Shown here: positions 1-6,875 of the stretch, piece by piece | How positions within the stretch are numbered: position 1 is the first letter of the stretch | Layout of the letters: every line of letters starts with the position of its first letter | Assembly (NCBI GenBank): GCA_021157815.1 | Contig: JAGGVT010000148.1 | Span: 1-17,125, forward strand | Direction: 5' to 3' | From: a bacterium | GTDB taxonomy: Bacteria > JAJVIF01 > JAGGVT01 | Length of the DNA stretch: 17,125 bases | The notes under the pieces: generated by a model | Told to the model about the DNA's origin: nothing | The model's input: only the letters and a program-made list of their open reading frames with translations | The model's database searches: none | Program-made: the position numbers and the translations under genes

Positions 1-388
1 CGACTTTGTAGTGAATTATTCCCTGTTTGTCCACAAGAGGGTAAGACTGCTCCGGAAGCCAGGATGACTTTCCGGTTTCCATATCCGCAATTCTCAGCGT
101 GTGATAAAAACCAGCGAGCGCGACATATCGGTCATCGATAAAATATGCTTTTTCATCGCCTTTGCCCTCGAATATTTTATCGATTTTTCTTACGCCGGTT
201 AATTCCGTCAGCTTAACCGCATCGAGAGTGCCACCATCGTCGTATGTTTCCAGAATCATCTCAAAAGCGTCTGCCGGCCGATGTTCAAACCACGTATCAT
301 GGATTTTACCCATCATGTCATCGTTGGGTTTCGCCGCGGTAAGAAAAGGCAGCAGGAGCAACAGCCATATTAGTTTTTTTGATTTCAA
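1..388 (-). CDS. secreted protein of unknown function, N-terminal part (runs off the window)
   Basis: The reading frame is open from a TTG at 388-386 to the window edge (about 129 codons) and begins KSKKLIWLLLLLPFLTAA, a typical signal peptide (two lysines, a leucine-rich core, Ala-x-Ala-like cleavage), so the product is exported. No in-frame ATG precedes the signal core, so TTG is the best start. A GGAGG lies 12 nt upstream, inside the end of the preceding gene. The TTG comes 1 nt after that gene's stop codon, so the two are probably one transcript and translationally coupled. The mature part (including DDRYVALAGFYHTLRIADME) is hydrophilic and shows no family I recognise. The C-terminus is missing because the window ends. 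A role accessory to the PhnD-like protein upstream is inferred from position only. Confidence 0.62.
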   Translation of the reverse strand, partial: MKSKKLIWLLLLLPFLTAAKPNDDMMGKIHDTWFEHRPADAFEMILETYDDGGTLDAVKLTELTGVRKIDKIFEGKGDEKAYFIDDRYVALAGFYHTLRIADMETGKSSWLPEQSYPLVDKQGIIHYKV

Positions 389-389
389 T

Positions 390-1373
390 TTACTCTGTAT
401 CCTCCGGTAGAAGACCCATATCAAGATTATGTATCACGTTTCGAACCGGGTCATAATCGGAATCACTAGCGTCAACCAGTTCATCTATTTTGTCCATATC
501 GTAAAACGGTTTGACAATCTCACCATCTATTTCGACACCTTGCGATATCTCTTTTAACGCATTAATCAGATTAAGCTTGAAATCATGGTCAATATCGGCG
601 GAAACACAAAACATGTCATTTGGAATCGGGCCCACGACAGCGATTACTTTCGTTTTACTCATGATGTCGGGGAATTTATCAATCAGGCGTTCGCGAACAT
701 CCTGGAAAGTCGCCCCGGCATCGAAAACACCGTTCATGACATCAATCGCTACCTTGTCATGCGAGCCTACAAATGCCGGACGGTCAGAAAAGTCCTTGTC
801 AACATCAATATTATTTCGCAGAAGCATCTCCCTCGGATACATATGCCCCGATGTTGACATTCTATCGACAAACGCGAAAGAGTGCCCCTTAAGATCGGCA
901 AGAGTGTCGATTCCACTATCATTATTAACAATTATTTGCGAGTTATATTCGGTCGAATCATTGCGTTTGACTTTCAGAATAACATCCACCGCATAACGCT
1001 CCCGTCCAAGCACATAGCCAAGAGGATTCATCATGACACAGTCAATCTTGCCGCTGGTCAGTCCGGTAATTGATGCCACATAATTTGTCATTACCGATGA
1101 TTCAACCGGAATTCCCAATTTGTCGGAGAGGAGTTTATCCAGCAGCTTGTTTCTCTCCACAACCTCACCGCTTTTGATTGATGGGGCATACGCGATACGC
1201 AATACTTCAGGCGCGTTAGACATTCTTTCCGGCTTGATAACAATATCCTTATCCTGCCCGTTCGCTGATTGTTTATCCGCGGGATGCTCGGTTGATGACA
1301 CGCAGTGCATTGATACGCACATCACGGGAATGACTAAAAGGGCAATAATGATAAATTTCTCAGTAATGCTCAT
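390..1373 (-). CDS. PhnD-like periplasmic phosphate/phosphonate-type substrate-binding protein
   Basis: The 327-residue protein has an N-terminal hydrophobic export segment (about residues 6-24) and then a PhnD/phosphite-type type-2 periplasmic binding fold. Visible marks are LRIAYAPS near residue 58, GKIDCVMMNPLGYVLG, LADLKGHSFAFVDRMSTSG (the STSG anion-binding loop of this family) and FDAGATF. Length is normal for the family. The export segment contains cysteines (PVMC, SMHC) but no good lipobox, so lipid anchoring is uncertain. SD AAGGAAA sits 7 nt before ATG 1373. No ABC permease or ATPase is in view, and the next gene is an unrelated secreted protein, so the ligand cannot be named. Orphan members of this family can also be sensor-associated or oxyanion-binding proteins. 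Family assignment is firm; substrate is unknown. Confidence 0.85.
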   Translation of the reverse strand: MSITEKFIIIALLVIPVMCVSMHCVSSTEHPADKQSANGQDKDIVIKPERMSNAPEVLRIAYAPSIKSGEVVERNKLLDKLLSDKLGIPVESSVMTNYVASITGLTSGKIDCVMMNPLGYVLGRERYAVDVILKVKRNDSTEYNSQIIVNNDSGIDTLADLKGHSFAFVDRMSTSGHMYPREMLLRNNIDVDKDFSDRPAFVGSHDKVAIDVMNGVFDAGATFQDVRERLIDKFPDIMSKTKVIAVVGPIPNDMFCVSADIDHDFKLNLINALKEISQGVEIDGEIVKPFYDMDKIDELVDASDSDYDPVRNVIHNLDMGLLPEDTE

Positions 1374-1409
1374 GATGATTTCCTTTGTTTGGGAATATTC
1401 ATTATGTTG

Positions 1410-1439
1410 ATTTTACTCTGCAATGGAGTGCGCAATCAA
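1410..1439 (-). promoter_or_regulatory. candidate sigma-70 promoter of the PhnD-like gene
   Basis: On the minus strand TTGATT (1439-1434), an 18-nt spacer and TAAAAT (1415-1410) would start transcription about 30 nt before the start codon at 1373. Each box matches the consensus only partly, so this is tentative. Confidence 0.3.
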
Positions 1440-1486
1440 GAGCGGATTTCTTTTATAAATCTCAGGAGATTAAAAACGTAACCAAA

Positions 1487-1605
1487 TTCACGTAGCGCTG
1501 GCGTCTCGCCGGCTGTGTCGCCCCCGTCCCGGGGGCATAAGCTAACCAACCTAAAAAAGCGGGACGCTTTTTTACACAGCCGGCGGGACGCCAGCGCTAC
1601 GTGAA
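1487..1605. repeat. foldback (MITE/REP-like) intergenic repeat
   Basis: Two 32-nt arms (1487-1518 and 1574-1605) are inverted copies with a single mismatch; both contain TAGCGCTGGCGTC. The 55-nt centre holds two smaller hairpins: CCCCCG-tcc-CGGGGG near 1520-1535, and AAAAAAGCG-gga-CGCTTTTTT at 1553-1573, which could act as a terminator in both directions. The element ends 7 nt from the stop codon of the lipoprotein gene, so it may serve as its transcript end. It has no reading frame of its own. Confidence 0.85.
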
Positions 1606-1612
1606 ATAAATA

Positions 1613-4459
1613 TCAATTAACAAACCTTGTGTGCCAGACCCCCCTGCCGGCATCAATATCGTTGTTCCACCAGACAACATGAATGCGTCCCAAATCATCA
1701 ACGGCAATTCCCGGATCCTCCTGATTTCCGATGATACCGTCGCCGTACAGTTGCAAATCCTGATGGAATGTTTGTCCATAATCGTCAGTATAGTCATACC
1801 AGATATTATTGTAGTCGCCGACTTCCGCTTGCCGATTATCTGTCCAGACAAAATGAATCCTGTGATTTTGATCGACCGCGATATTTACTGAATGGACAAT
1901 AAAGGAACCTGGAAACTGCGTGTCGGACACGATAACAGGAGCATCCCAGTTATCGCCGTTGTCATGGCTGACTATAAGCATCAAATCGACAAACGGCGAC
2001 ATGGTGTCAATATGCTGGTACGCGACAAACACTTTATCGCCGTCAACAGCGGTTGCCACCCATTTTTCGGAAAAGTCGTCAGGCGTTTCGTTTATCCGCA
2101 CAACATCCCTTGTGATTGAACTGCCGTCAGGCGCAATGCGGCAATACATCGTGCCGTAATAGTAAATCGGCAAGCTTGCACTTAGCGCTTTTGTAAATGC
2201 CAGATGGATATTGCCGTCATCATCAACCGCAGCGGATTGGCACGGGAATCTCGCTAAATCAGCCGTCATTCCTGATGTATCAATATTAATCGGCGCATCC
2301 TGAAAAGATTGTGTCGGCAACGCCCTGTGAAAATAGTTAAGCGTACTAATTCCGCTGGGACCGGAAAAATCAACCATCTCAAAGAAAATGAACATATGGT
2401 CATTCGCGCCGTATATCATGTCGGTATCGACAATAAAATGCGGATTAGTGTTCTCCTCAAGAGACTCACCCGGATACCATGTTGAACTGTCCGGTGAGCG
2501 GCTTAGAAGCATCCATGTACGTTGAGGATTAACCACATCGTTATCGAAATACAGGCATGCCAATTCACCTGTTGAAGCAAAATCAAATCCGCCTATATGC
2601 TGACTGTACGGAGACTCAAGATCTTGTGTAATCAAGATGGGATTTGAATACGTTGAGCCGTAATCATCGCTGACAAGAACATACCGCTCACCTTCTGCAT
2701 TTCCACCGACAGGAATATAGACGTTTAAACCATCAATTCGAATCGGGTTATGCGCACCGTAATACAGGTTGCCGCAATCGCTTCCGACTGGCTGGATTAA
2801 TCGCGGCTCGATATTCGACGGGTCGTTCATCACGATTACATATTTGTATGTTATATCGTTCATGATTGGAATTGTGTTGTCCGTTACACGAAGCGCTATC
2901 CTGTATGTTCCCGGAATGGAATAGCTCCATGCTCCCTGCGATGATGTATGTCCCGGCTGGGGATTAAATGTTTCGACATCATATTGGAAATCCCATTCGT
3001 AAGTTGTGATGCTGCCATCGACATCATACGAATCGGTTGCGTCATAATCGATATCCTCATCGCGCCCGATGTAAATCGGGTCACCCGGAGGCGATGTTGT
3101 AAATCTGGCGACAGGCGACACATTCTGCAATGCGGTAACCACCGCGTTGAGATAGTAATACGTTCTAAATCCGGGAACCTCAAACGGGACAAGCCCGAAT
3201 CCCGAGTTGCGGATGCCATCCTCGGGCATTGACACATTGCCGCCGGTTTCGCGTTCATCAAGCACACAGACAAGACCGTCATAAATACCGGATGGCGCTC
3301 CGAGTTCATTATAGATTTCAAGCCGGTATTCAAACGGAGTAAGATACTGTCCTGTTCCACCTGTGTCATAAACGCTTTTGGAAACCGTACCGGAAAACAA
3401 TCCGGGAAATTCAACGCTGACCTCAGCGACACCACTTTGCGCGCGGATTTTATCGAGCGAACTTAACGTCAAATCAACAACAGCTCCCTGCTGCCAGTCC
3501 CATACTTTTACTTTTATTTCAGCCATCGATTCAGTTTCACCGGGACCAAGGCTGTTCGATTCGACATAAGCCTCAACTCGCCATGCTTCTTTCGCGTTAA
3601 ACTCAGGAATGTAATATGTCGGCTCAAGGCGGTATGTATAATCAATCGCGCTCTGGCCATAGTTTGCTGTTAAATAGAGTTTAAGTGAGATGCTTTCACC
3701 CGGGTCCAAATCCAGAAGAAGAAAATCATCAGAACTTTCACCCTGATTCATTACATTATGCCCGGATGCGTTTGCCAGGTCTGAAAATCCTGTGGGTGAA
3801 AGTGGGTCAACATTACCCTCCAGCGGATTCTTAAAAAGGATAATATATGGATGAGTGTCGTTTGGCCTGTTACCGATCTGGTCATAAACAGGCTCAATCA
3901 TGTCGGTGTAGCCATCGGCATTTAGCACTATGGTTGAACTGACAGTCCTGCCAAGTTCCGGAAATTCGATTCCATCGCCATCCTTATCGATCACAATAAG
4001 TTTCGAATCAAACACCCGGACATCATCGCGGTTTCTCGCATCCGGCGGCTGGCTGGAGTCACCTTTTTCAAACGGATGAGTTGTGTGTATCGCCACCTTG
4101 ACCCATTCCTGGGATGTTAGGGAAATTCCGCTCACTGCCAGGCAATCAACGCATGGTTTCGCAATGAAGAATTTCGTCATTTCAACAAACCATGAATCGC
4201 CGACATCATCAAGTGTCCTGACAGGAGTGATTTCAGCCGACTGCAAATCGGAGGAGATATTCAGGTCATAGACGCCAAGAACAAATCCGCCTGATTGCAT
4301 ATCGTTGATACGAGACGGGATATCATCCGCGTTCGGCATATTCAGGCCGGTTTCAACAGGCGATGTTCCGCCCGAACATCCGATTGATGAAATCATGAGA
4401 ATTGCAGATAGACCCGCTGTCAGAAGGAATCGATTGGATTTTGCAAACAGATGTGCCAT
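1613..4459 (-). CDS. large surface lipoprotein with PKD domain and sialidase-like Asp-box repeats
   Basis: The 948-residue protein begins with a signal peptide (residues 1-28) ending in MISSIGCSGG, a plausible lipobox with Cys as lipidation site, so it is predicted to be membrane-anchored outside the cytoplasm. Residues 30-440 are an unrecognised beta-rich region with a CVDC pair near 103. A PKD domain follows at about 450-545 (TTYEWDF, then SIPGTYRIALRVTDN). The C-terminal 350 residues carry repeated Asp-box motifs (VSDDYGSTY, VSHDNGDNW, TDDYGQTF) and HFVW/HVVW strands, as in BNR/sialidase-type beta-propellers. No sialidase active-site arginine triad was verified, so binding or scaffolding is as likely as catalysis. 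The frame is open upstream to 4579, but ATG 4459 has SD GAGGTGAG and the signal peptide starts right there. The architecture is clear; the function is unknown. Confidence 0.85.
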   Translation of the reverse strand: MAHLFAKSNRFLLTAGLSAILMISSIGCSGGTSPVETGLNMPNADDIPSRINDMQSGGFVLGVYDLNISSDLQSAEITPVRTLDDVGDSWFVEMTKFFIAKPCVDCLAVSGISLTSQEWVKVAIHTTHPFEKGDSSQPPDARNRDDVRVFDSKLIVIDKDGDGIEFPELGRTVSSTIVLNADGYTDMIEPVYDQIGNRPNDTHPYIILFKNPLEGNVDPLSPTGFSDLANASGHNVMNQGESSDDFLLLDLDPGESISLKLYLTANYGQSAIDYTYRLEPTYYIPEFNAKEAWRVEAYVESNSLGPGETESMAEIKVKVWDWQQGAVVDLTLSSLDKIRAQSGVAEVSVEFPGLFSGTVSKSVYDTGGTGQYLTPFEYRLEIYNELGAPSGIYDGLVCVLDERETGGNVSMPEDGIRNSGFGLVPFEVPGFRTYYYLNAVVTALQNVSPVARFTTSPPGDPIYIGRDEDIDYDATDSYDVDGSITTYEWDFQYDVETFNPQPGHTSSQGAWSYSIPGTYRIALRVTDNTIPIMNDITYKYVIVMNDPSNIEPRLIQPVGSDCGNLYYGAHNPIRIDGLNVYIPVGGNAEGERYVLVSDDYGSTYSNPILITQDLESPYSQHIGGFDFASTGELACLYFDNDVVNPQRTWMLLSRSPDSSTWYPGESLEENTNPHFIVDTDMIYGANDHMFIFFEMVDFSGPSGISTLNYFHRALPTQSFQDAPINIDTSGMTADLARFPCQSAAVDDDGNIHLAFTKALSASLPIYYYGTMYCRIAPDGSSITRDVVRINETPDDFSEKWVATAVDGDKVFVAYQHIDTMSPFVDLMLIVSHDNGDNWDAPVIVSDTQFPGSFIVHSVNIAVDQNHRIHFVWTDNRQAEVGDYNNIWYDYTDDYGQTFHQDLQLYGDGIIGNQEDPGIAVDDLGRIHVVWWNNDIDAGRGVWHTRFVN

Positions 4460-4489
4460 CACGCTCACCTCGGTTGTTTCGATTGAATT

Positions 4490-4495
4490 ATTATA
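4490..4495 (-). promoter_or_regulatory. candidate -10 box (TATAAT) for the lipoprotein gene
   Basis: A perfect TATAAT on the minus strand lies 30 nt before the start codon at 4459 and downstream of the hairpin at 4521-4550. No good -35 box lies 17 nt upstream (CCCCGC), so the promoter is tentative; the alternative is read-through past the hairpin from a promoter further upstream. Confidence 0.35.
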
Positions 4496-4520
4496 TGACA
4501 ATATTTCCTTAAGCGGGGAT

Positions 4521-4550
4521 AAAAAAACCGCTTTGTTAGAACCAAAGCGG
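4521..4550 (-). terminator. rho-independent terminator-type hairpin in the leader of the lipoprotein gene
   Basis: On the minus strand CCGCTTTG and CAAAGCGG form a perfect 8-bp stem with a 7-nt loop, followed directly by seven T residues. It lies 134 nt past the glutamate dehydrogenase stop and 62 nt before the lipoprotein start. It is either a second terminator for the upstream operon or a leader attenuator. The descending arm (AAGCGG) can also pair with CCGCTT just after the T run. Confidence 0.7.
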
Positions 4551-4617
4551 GAACTGTTCGTAACATAAATATACCACATTACATTACTGCTTTCAGCAAT
4601 TACCTGATATGCTGAAT

Positions 4618-4656
4618 AAAATCCTCCTTATTGAAAAATTCAACAAGGAGGATTTT
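4618..4656. terminator. bidirectional terminator after glutamate dehydrogenase
   Basis: Arms AAAATCCTCCTT (4618-4629) and AAGGAGGATTTT (4645-4656) are perfect complements. The stem continues through one mismatch into TTGAA/TTCAA with a 3-nt loop. It begins 28 nt past the dehydrogenase stop and ends in T runs on both strands. Confidence 0.85.
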
Positions 4657-4683
4657 AACCCTTAATACTGTAAATAATTACTA

Positions 4684-5961
4684 CTACGGAAAGATTCCCC
4701 TTTCCTTGTAGACGATTTCAAGTCGCATAAGCGCAACGATATAAGCTGCCGTTCTCCAGTCAGTATGATATTCTTCCGCAACTTCTCTTACATGGCTGTA
4801 TGCTTTAACAATTTTCTTCTTGAGTTTGCAGTCAACCTCATCGAGTTCCCAGTATTCACTGTGCTTGTTCTGAAGCCATTCGAAATAGCTGACAATTACT
4901 CCACCGGAATTACAAAGAATATCCGGGATAAGAGCAATATCCCTGTCCGCGAGGATTGAATCGCCGTCAGGGTCGGTAGGCCCGTTCGCGCCCTCGGCAA
5001 CGAGTTTTACATTCAGATACGGCGCCGTTTCAGCGGTTATCTGATTTTCCAATGCGGCTGGAATGAAAATATCGCAGTGGGTTTGCATGAATTCAACATG
5101 ATTGATTGGTTCTGAATGAAGGTATCCGGCAGAGCCGCCCAAATCCTTCACATAAGATGCAAGGTCATCCGCATCTATACCATCCGGATTGGCAATCGCA
5201 CCGGTAACATCCTCAACAGCAACCAGTTTCGCGCCAAGTTCTTTCATAAGACGCGCAGCCCATGATCCAACTTTTCCAAAGCCCTGAACTATGTATGTCG
5301 CTCCTTTCAGATCGAAATCATTGTCTTTTGCCCATTCCTGGATACAAAAAACAACGCCTTGGCCTGTGGCTTTGTCCCGACCAAGACTGCCGCCTGATTC
5401 AACAGGTTTGCCGGTAACAACATGAATATTCCCTTGCCTTTCCTGCGGTGGAATGGTTGAGAGATATGTGTCAAGCAACCATGCCATAATCTGTCCGTTG
5501 GTGTTGACATCGGGAGCGGGAATATCATAGTCCGGTCCGATATTGTTTCCCAGTGCATAGGTGAACCGCCTTGTGATTCTCTCAAGTTCAGTAATGCTGT
5601 ATTTGCCCGGGTCAATCTGAATGCCGCCCTTGCTGCCGCCAAACGGAATATCTGTTATGGCGCTTTTCCATGTCATCCAAGTTGCAAGTGCGCGAACCTC
5701 ATTGAGTTCGACATTTGGATGGAATCTGAGGCCACCCTTGTATGGGCCAAGCGTATTGTTATGCTGAACCCTGTAGCCGGTGAAAATCTCAATTCGACCA
5801 TCATCCATCTTGACCGGGAAATGAACCGTAATCTCGTTGTTGGTGGACCTGAGAATTTTACTTATGCTGTCGTCCAGTCCGATGATGTCAGCCGCCTTGT
5901 TGAACTGCCGTATTACATTGTCATAGACGTTTCGTTTTTGTTTTTTAACAAGAGTTGTCAT
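4684..5961 (-). CDS. gdhA: glutamate dehydrogenase (Glu/Leu/Phe/Val dehydrogenase family)
   Basis: This 425-residue cytoplasmic enzyme interconverts glutamate and 2-oxoglutarate plus ammonia with NAD(P), linking nitrogen assimilation or amino-acid catabolism to the TCA cycle. The glutamate-binding and catalytic motifs are intact: GPYKGGLRFHP with Lys75, FGGSKGGI with catalytic Lys111, and PAPDV with Asp151. The Rossmann motif QGFGKVG is at 226-232 and the C-terminal CNSGGV near 350. Length is that of the hexameric bacterial/archaeal small-subunit enzymes. Cofactor choice cannot be read with confidence, and leucine dehydrogenase activity is unlikely given the motifs. SD AGGAG lies 8 nt before ATG 5961. 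It lies 64 nt behind the small Cys-module gene with no terminator between them, so both probably depend on the sigma-54 promoter at 6444-6460. A strong hairpin follows at 4618-4656. Confidence 0.95.
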   Translation of the reverse strand: MTTLVKKQKRNVYDNVIRQFNKAADIIGLDDSISKILRSTNNEITVHFPVKMDDGRIEIFTGYRVQHNNTLGPYKGGLRFHPNVELNEVRALATWMTWKSAITDIPFGGSKGGIQIDPGKYSITELERITRRFTYALGNNIGPDYDIPAPDVNTNGQIMAWLLDTYLSTIPPQERQGNIHVVTGKPVESGGSLGRDKATGQGVVFCIQEWAKDNDFDLKGATYIVQGFGKVGSWAARLMKELGAKLVAVEDVTGAIANPDGIDADDLASYVKDLGGSAGYLHSEPINHVEFMQTHCDIFIPAALENQITAETAPYLNVKLVAEGANGPTDPDGDSILADRDIALIPDILCNSGGVIVSYFEWLQNKHSEYWELDEVDCKLKKKIVKAYSHVREVAEEYHTDWRTAAYIVALMRLEIVYKERGIFP

Positions 5962-6025
5962 TTCTGTCTCCTAAATGAAAAGGAATTTATTATTTTAAAT
6001 GTATAAAGATCAAATCCATTTCAGT

Positions 6026-6370
6026 TTATGCATACTCCTCACAATGCCAGATTCCACTCTCCGGCTTGTTGATTTTACATTCATGCCGTTTTTCGCAGTT
6101 GACACAAAGTCCCTTGAAGTTCTCTGTATCAGCCTGTTCTGATTCAGTCCGCGGTTCTGCCACAGCGGTTGTTGCTGTTTCAGCCTCAATGGTTTCAAAT
6201 TCGTTGCAATGAAAAATCGGCTCAGTGTGGTTTCTCAGATATGCGCATCCGGCGGAATGTTTGCATGTAGAGCAGATTCCTAAAACGTTGTCCTCAATGC
6301 CGTCAAAATCAGGAACTCCATCCTTGCGGATTTCGGCGATTTGCTCTTTTAGTTCGTGAATATTTGTCAT
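6026..6370 (-). CDS. small protein with two tandem CxxCx5Cx11-12C metal-binding-type modules
   Basis: The 114-residue soluble protein has two copies of one module: Cys33-x2-Cys36-x5-Cys42-x12-Cys55 (preceded by GI, ending HCNEF) and Cys89-x2-Cys92-x5-Cys98-x11-Cys110 (preceded by GL, ending HCEEY). They are joined by a low-complexity acidic linker (about 58-84, rich in Glu, Thr and Ala). The N-terminal 30 residues are helical-looking. Four regularly spaced Cys per module suggest a zinc or iron-sulfur site; His54 and His109 precede the last Cys of each. I recognise no named family. SD AGGAG is 7 nt before ATG 6370. It is the first gene behind the sigma-54 promoter at 6444-6460 and lies 64 nt before glutamate dehydrogenase. 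A redox- or metal-dependent partner role beside that enzyme is inference from position. Confidence 0.85.
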   Translation of the reverse strand: MTNIHELKEQIAEIRKDGVPDFDGIEDNVLGICSTCKHSAGCAYLRNHTEPIFHCNEFETIEAETATTAVAEPRTESEQADTENFKGLCVNCEKRHECKINKPESGIWHCEEYA

Positions 6371-6443
6371 GGTATTACTCCTTGCTTTGTTTTAATGTTA
6401 ATTCAACTGCCATCATTTCTTAGGCGTTTACGATTTCTTATAG

Positions 6444-6460
6444 AGCAACCGTTATGCCAA
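6444..6460 (-). promoter_or_regulatory. sigma-54 (RpoN) promoter of the Cys-module/glutamate dehydrogenase operon
   Basis: The minus strand reads TTGGCATAACGGTTGCT, matching the RpoN consensus TGGCAC-N5-TTGCW, with GG at 6458-6457 and GC at 6446-6445 separated by exactly 10 nt. Transcription would start near 6433, leaving a leader of about 63 nt before ATG 6370. The adjacent gene upstream encodes a sigma-54 activator. Confidence 0.8.
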
Positions 6461-6646
6461 AACGGAGAATTTGTGAAATATTTCTCAAAGTTTTCGCAAA
6501 ATTCTCTGGAAACCACTAAATATGAGGAGTTTCAGGCTATATTAAAACCTGAAATTTTAATTCAAGCAGAAAATTAGGTCTTATTTGAGTGGCTATTTCC
6601 GGGGATTCCAGAACCACCGGGGAGAAATTCCCCAGCTGATAAATTT

Positions 6647-6667
6647 AATTTGTACCCGGTACGAATT
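6647..6667. promoter_or_regulatory. palindromic operator/enhancer copy 1 (proximal)
   Basis: A 21-bp palindrome centred on C6657 around TTTGTACCCGGTACGAA, with one T/G imperfection. The centre lies about 210 bp upstream of the -12 element of the sigma-54 promoter. It shares its core with the second copy, 119 bp further upstream. Confidence 0.6.
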
Positions 6668-6761
6668 TATTTTAGAGACTTTTTCAACTTGAGGGATTTG
6701 GCAAAATCTATGGAATAGATGATGAATACTACAATGACGTGGATAACTGTCAAATTGGCCA

Positions 6762-6790
6762 AATTAATTCGTACCCGGTACGAATTAATT
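6762..6790. promoter_or_regulatory. palindromic operator/enhancer copy 2 (distal)
   Basis: A perfect 29-bp palindrome (14-bp arms) centred on C6776 around TTCGTACCCGGTACGAA. The block CGAATTAATT is then repeated once more at 6791-6800. Its centre is about 330 bp upstream of the sigma-54 promoter and about 100 bp past the end of the NtrC-type regulator gene. Confidence 0.65.
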
Positions 6791-6815
6791 CGAATTAATT
6801 CTTTTTTGTATATCT

Positions 6816-6850
6816 ATCGTAGGGGTGGGTTTTAAAACCACCCCTACGAT
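6816..6850. repeat. perfect hairpin repeat after the response regulator gene
   Basis: Arms ATCGTAGGGGTGG (6816-6828) and its exact complement (6838-6850) enclose the loop GTTTTAAAA. It starts 26 nt past the regulator's stop codon. There is no T run on the minus-strand side, so it is a weak terminator candidate at best; it looks like a dispersed palindromic repeat. Confidence 0.7.
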
Positions 6851-6875
6851 GAATCAAGCTTTTCCAACAGCTCCC

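Larger units (their letters stand above)
6371..6875. other. 505-bp regulatory intergenic region (no gene)
   Basis: No convincing gene lies here. A 73-codon plus-strand frame (6356-6577) lacks a ribosome site and starts inside the oppositely oriented Cys-module gene. Reading on the minus strand, the region holds the hairpin 6816-6850, palindromes 6762-6790 and 6647-6667, a GGGGA/TCCCC hairpin near 6620-6635, a TTTCAGG/CCTGAAA inverted pair (6530-6536, 6548-6554) and the sigma-54 promoter 6460-6444. Confidence 0.7.

Noticed and set aside
6356-6577. 73-codon plus-strand frame in the regulatory gap
   Set aside because: It has no ribosome site, starts inside the oppositely oriented Cys-module gene, and covers the sigma-54 promoter.
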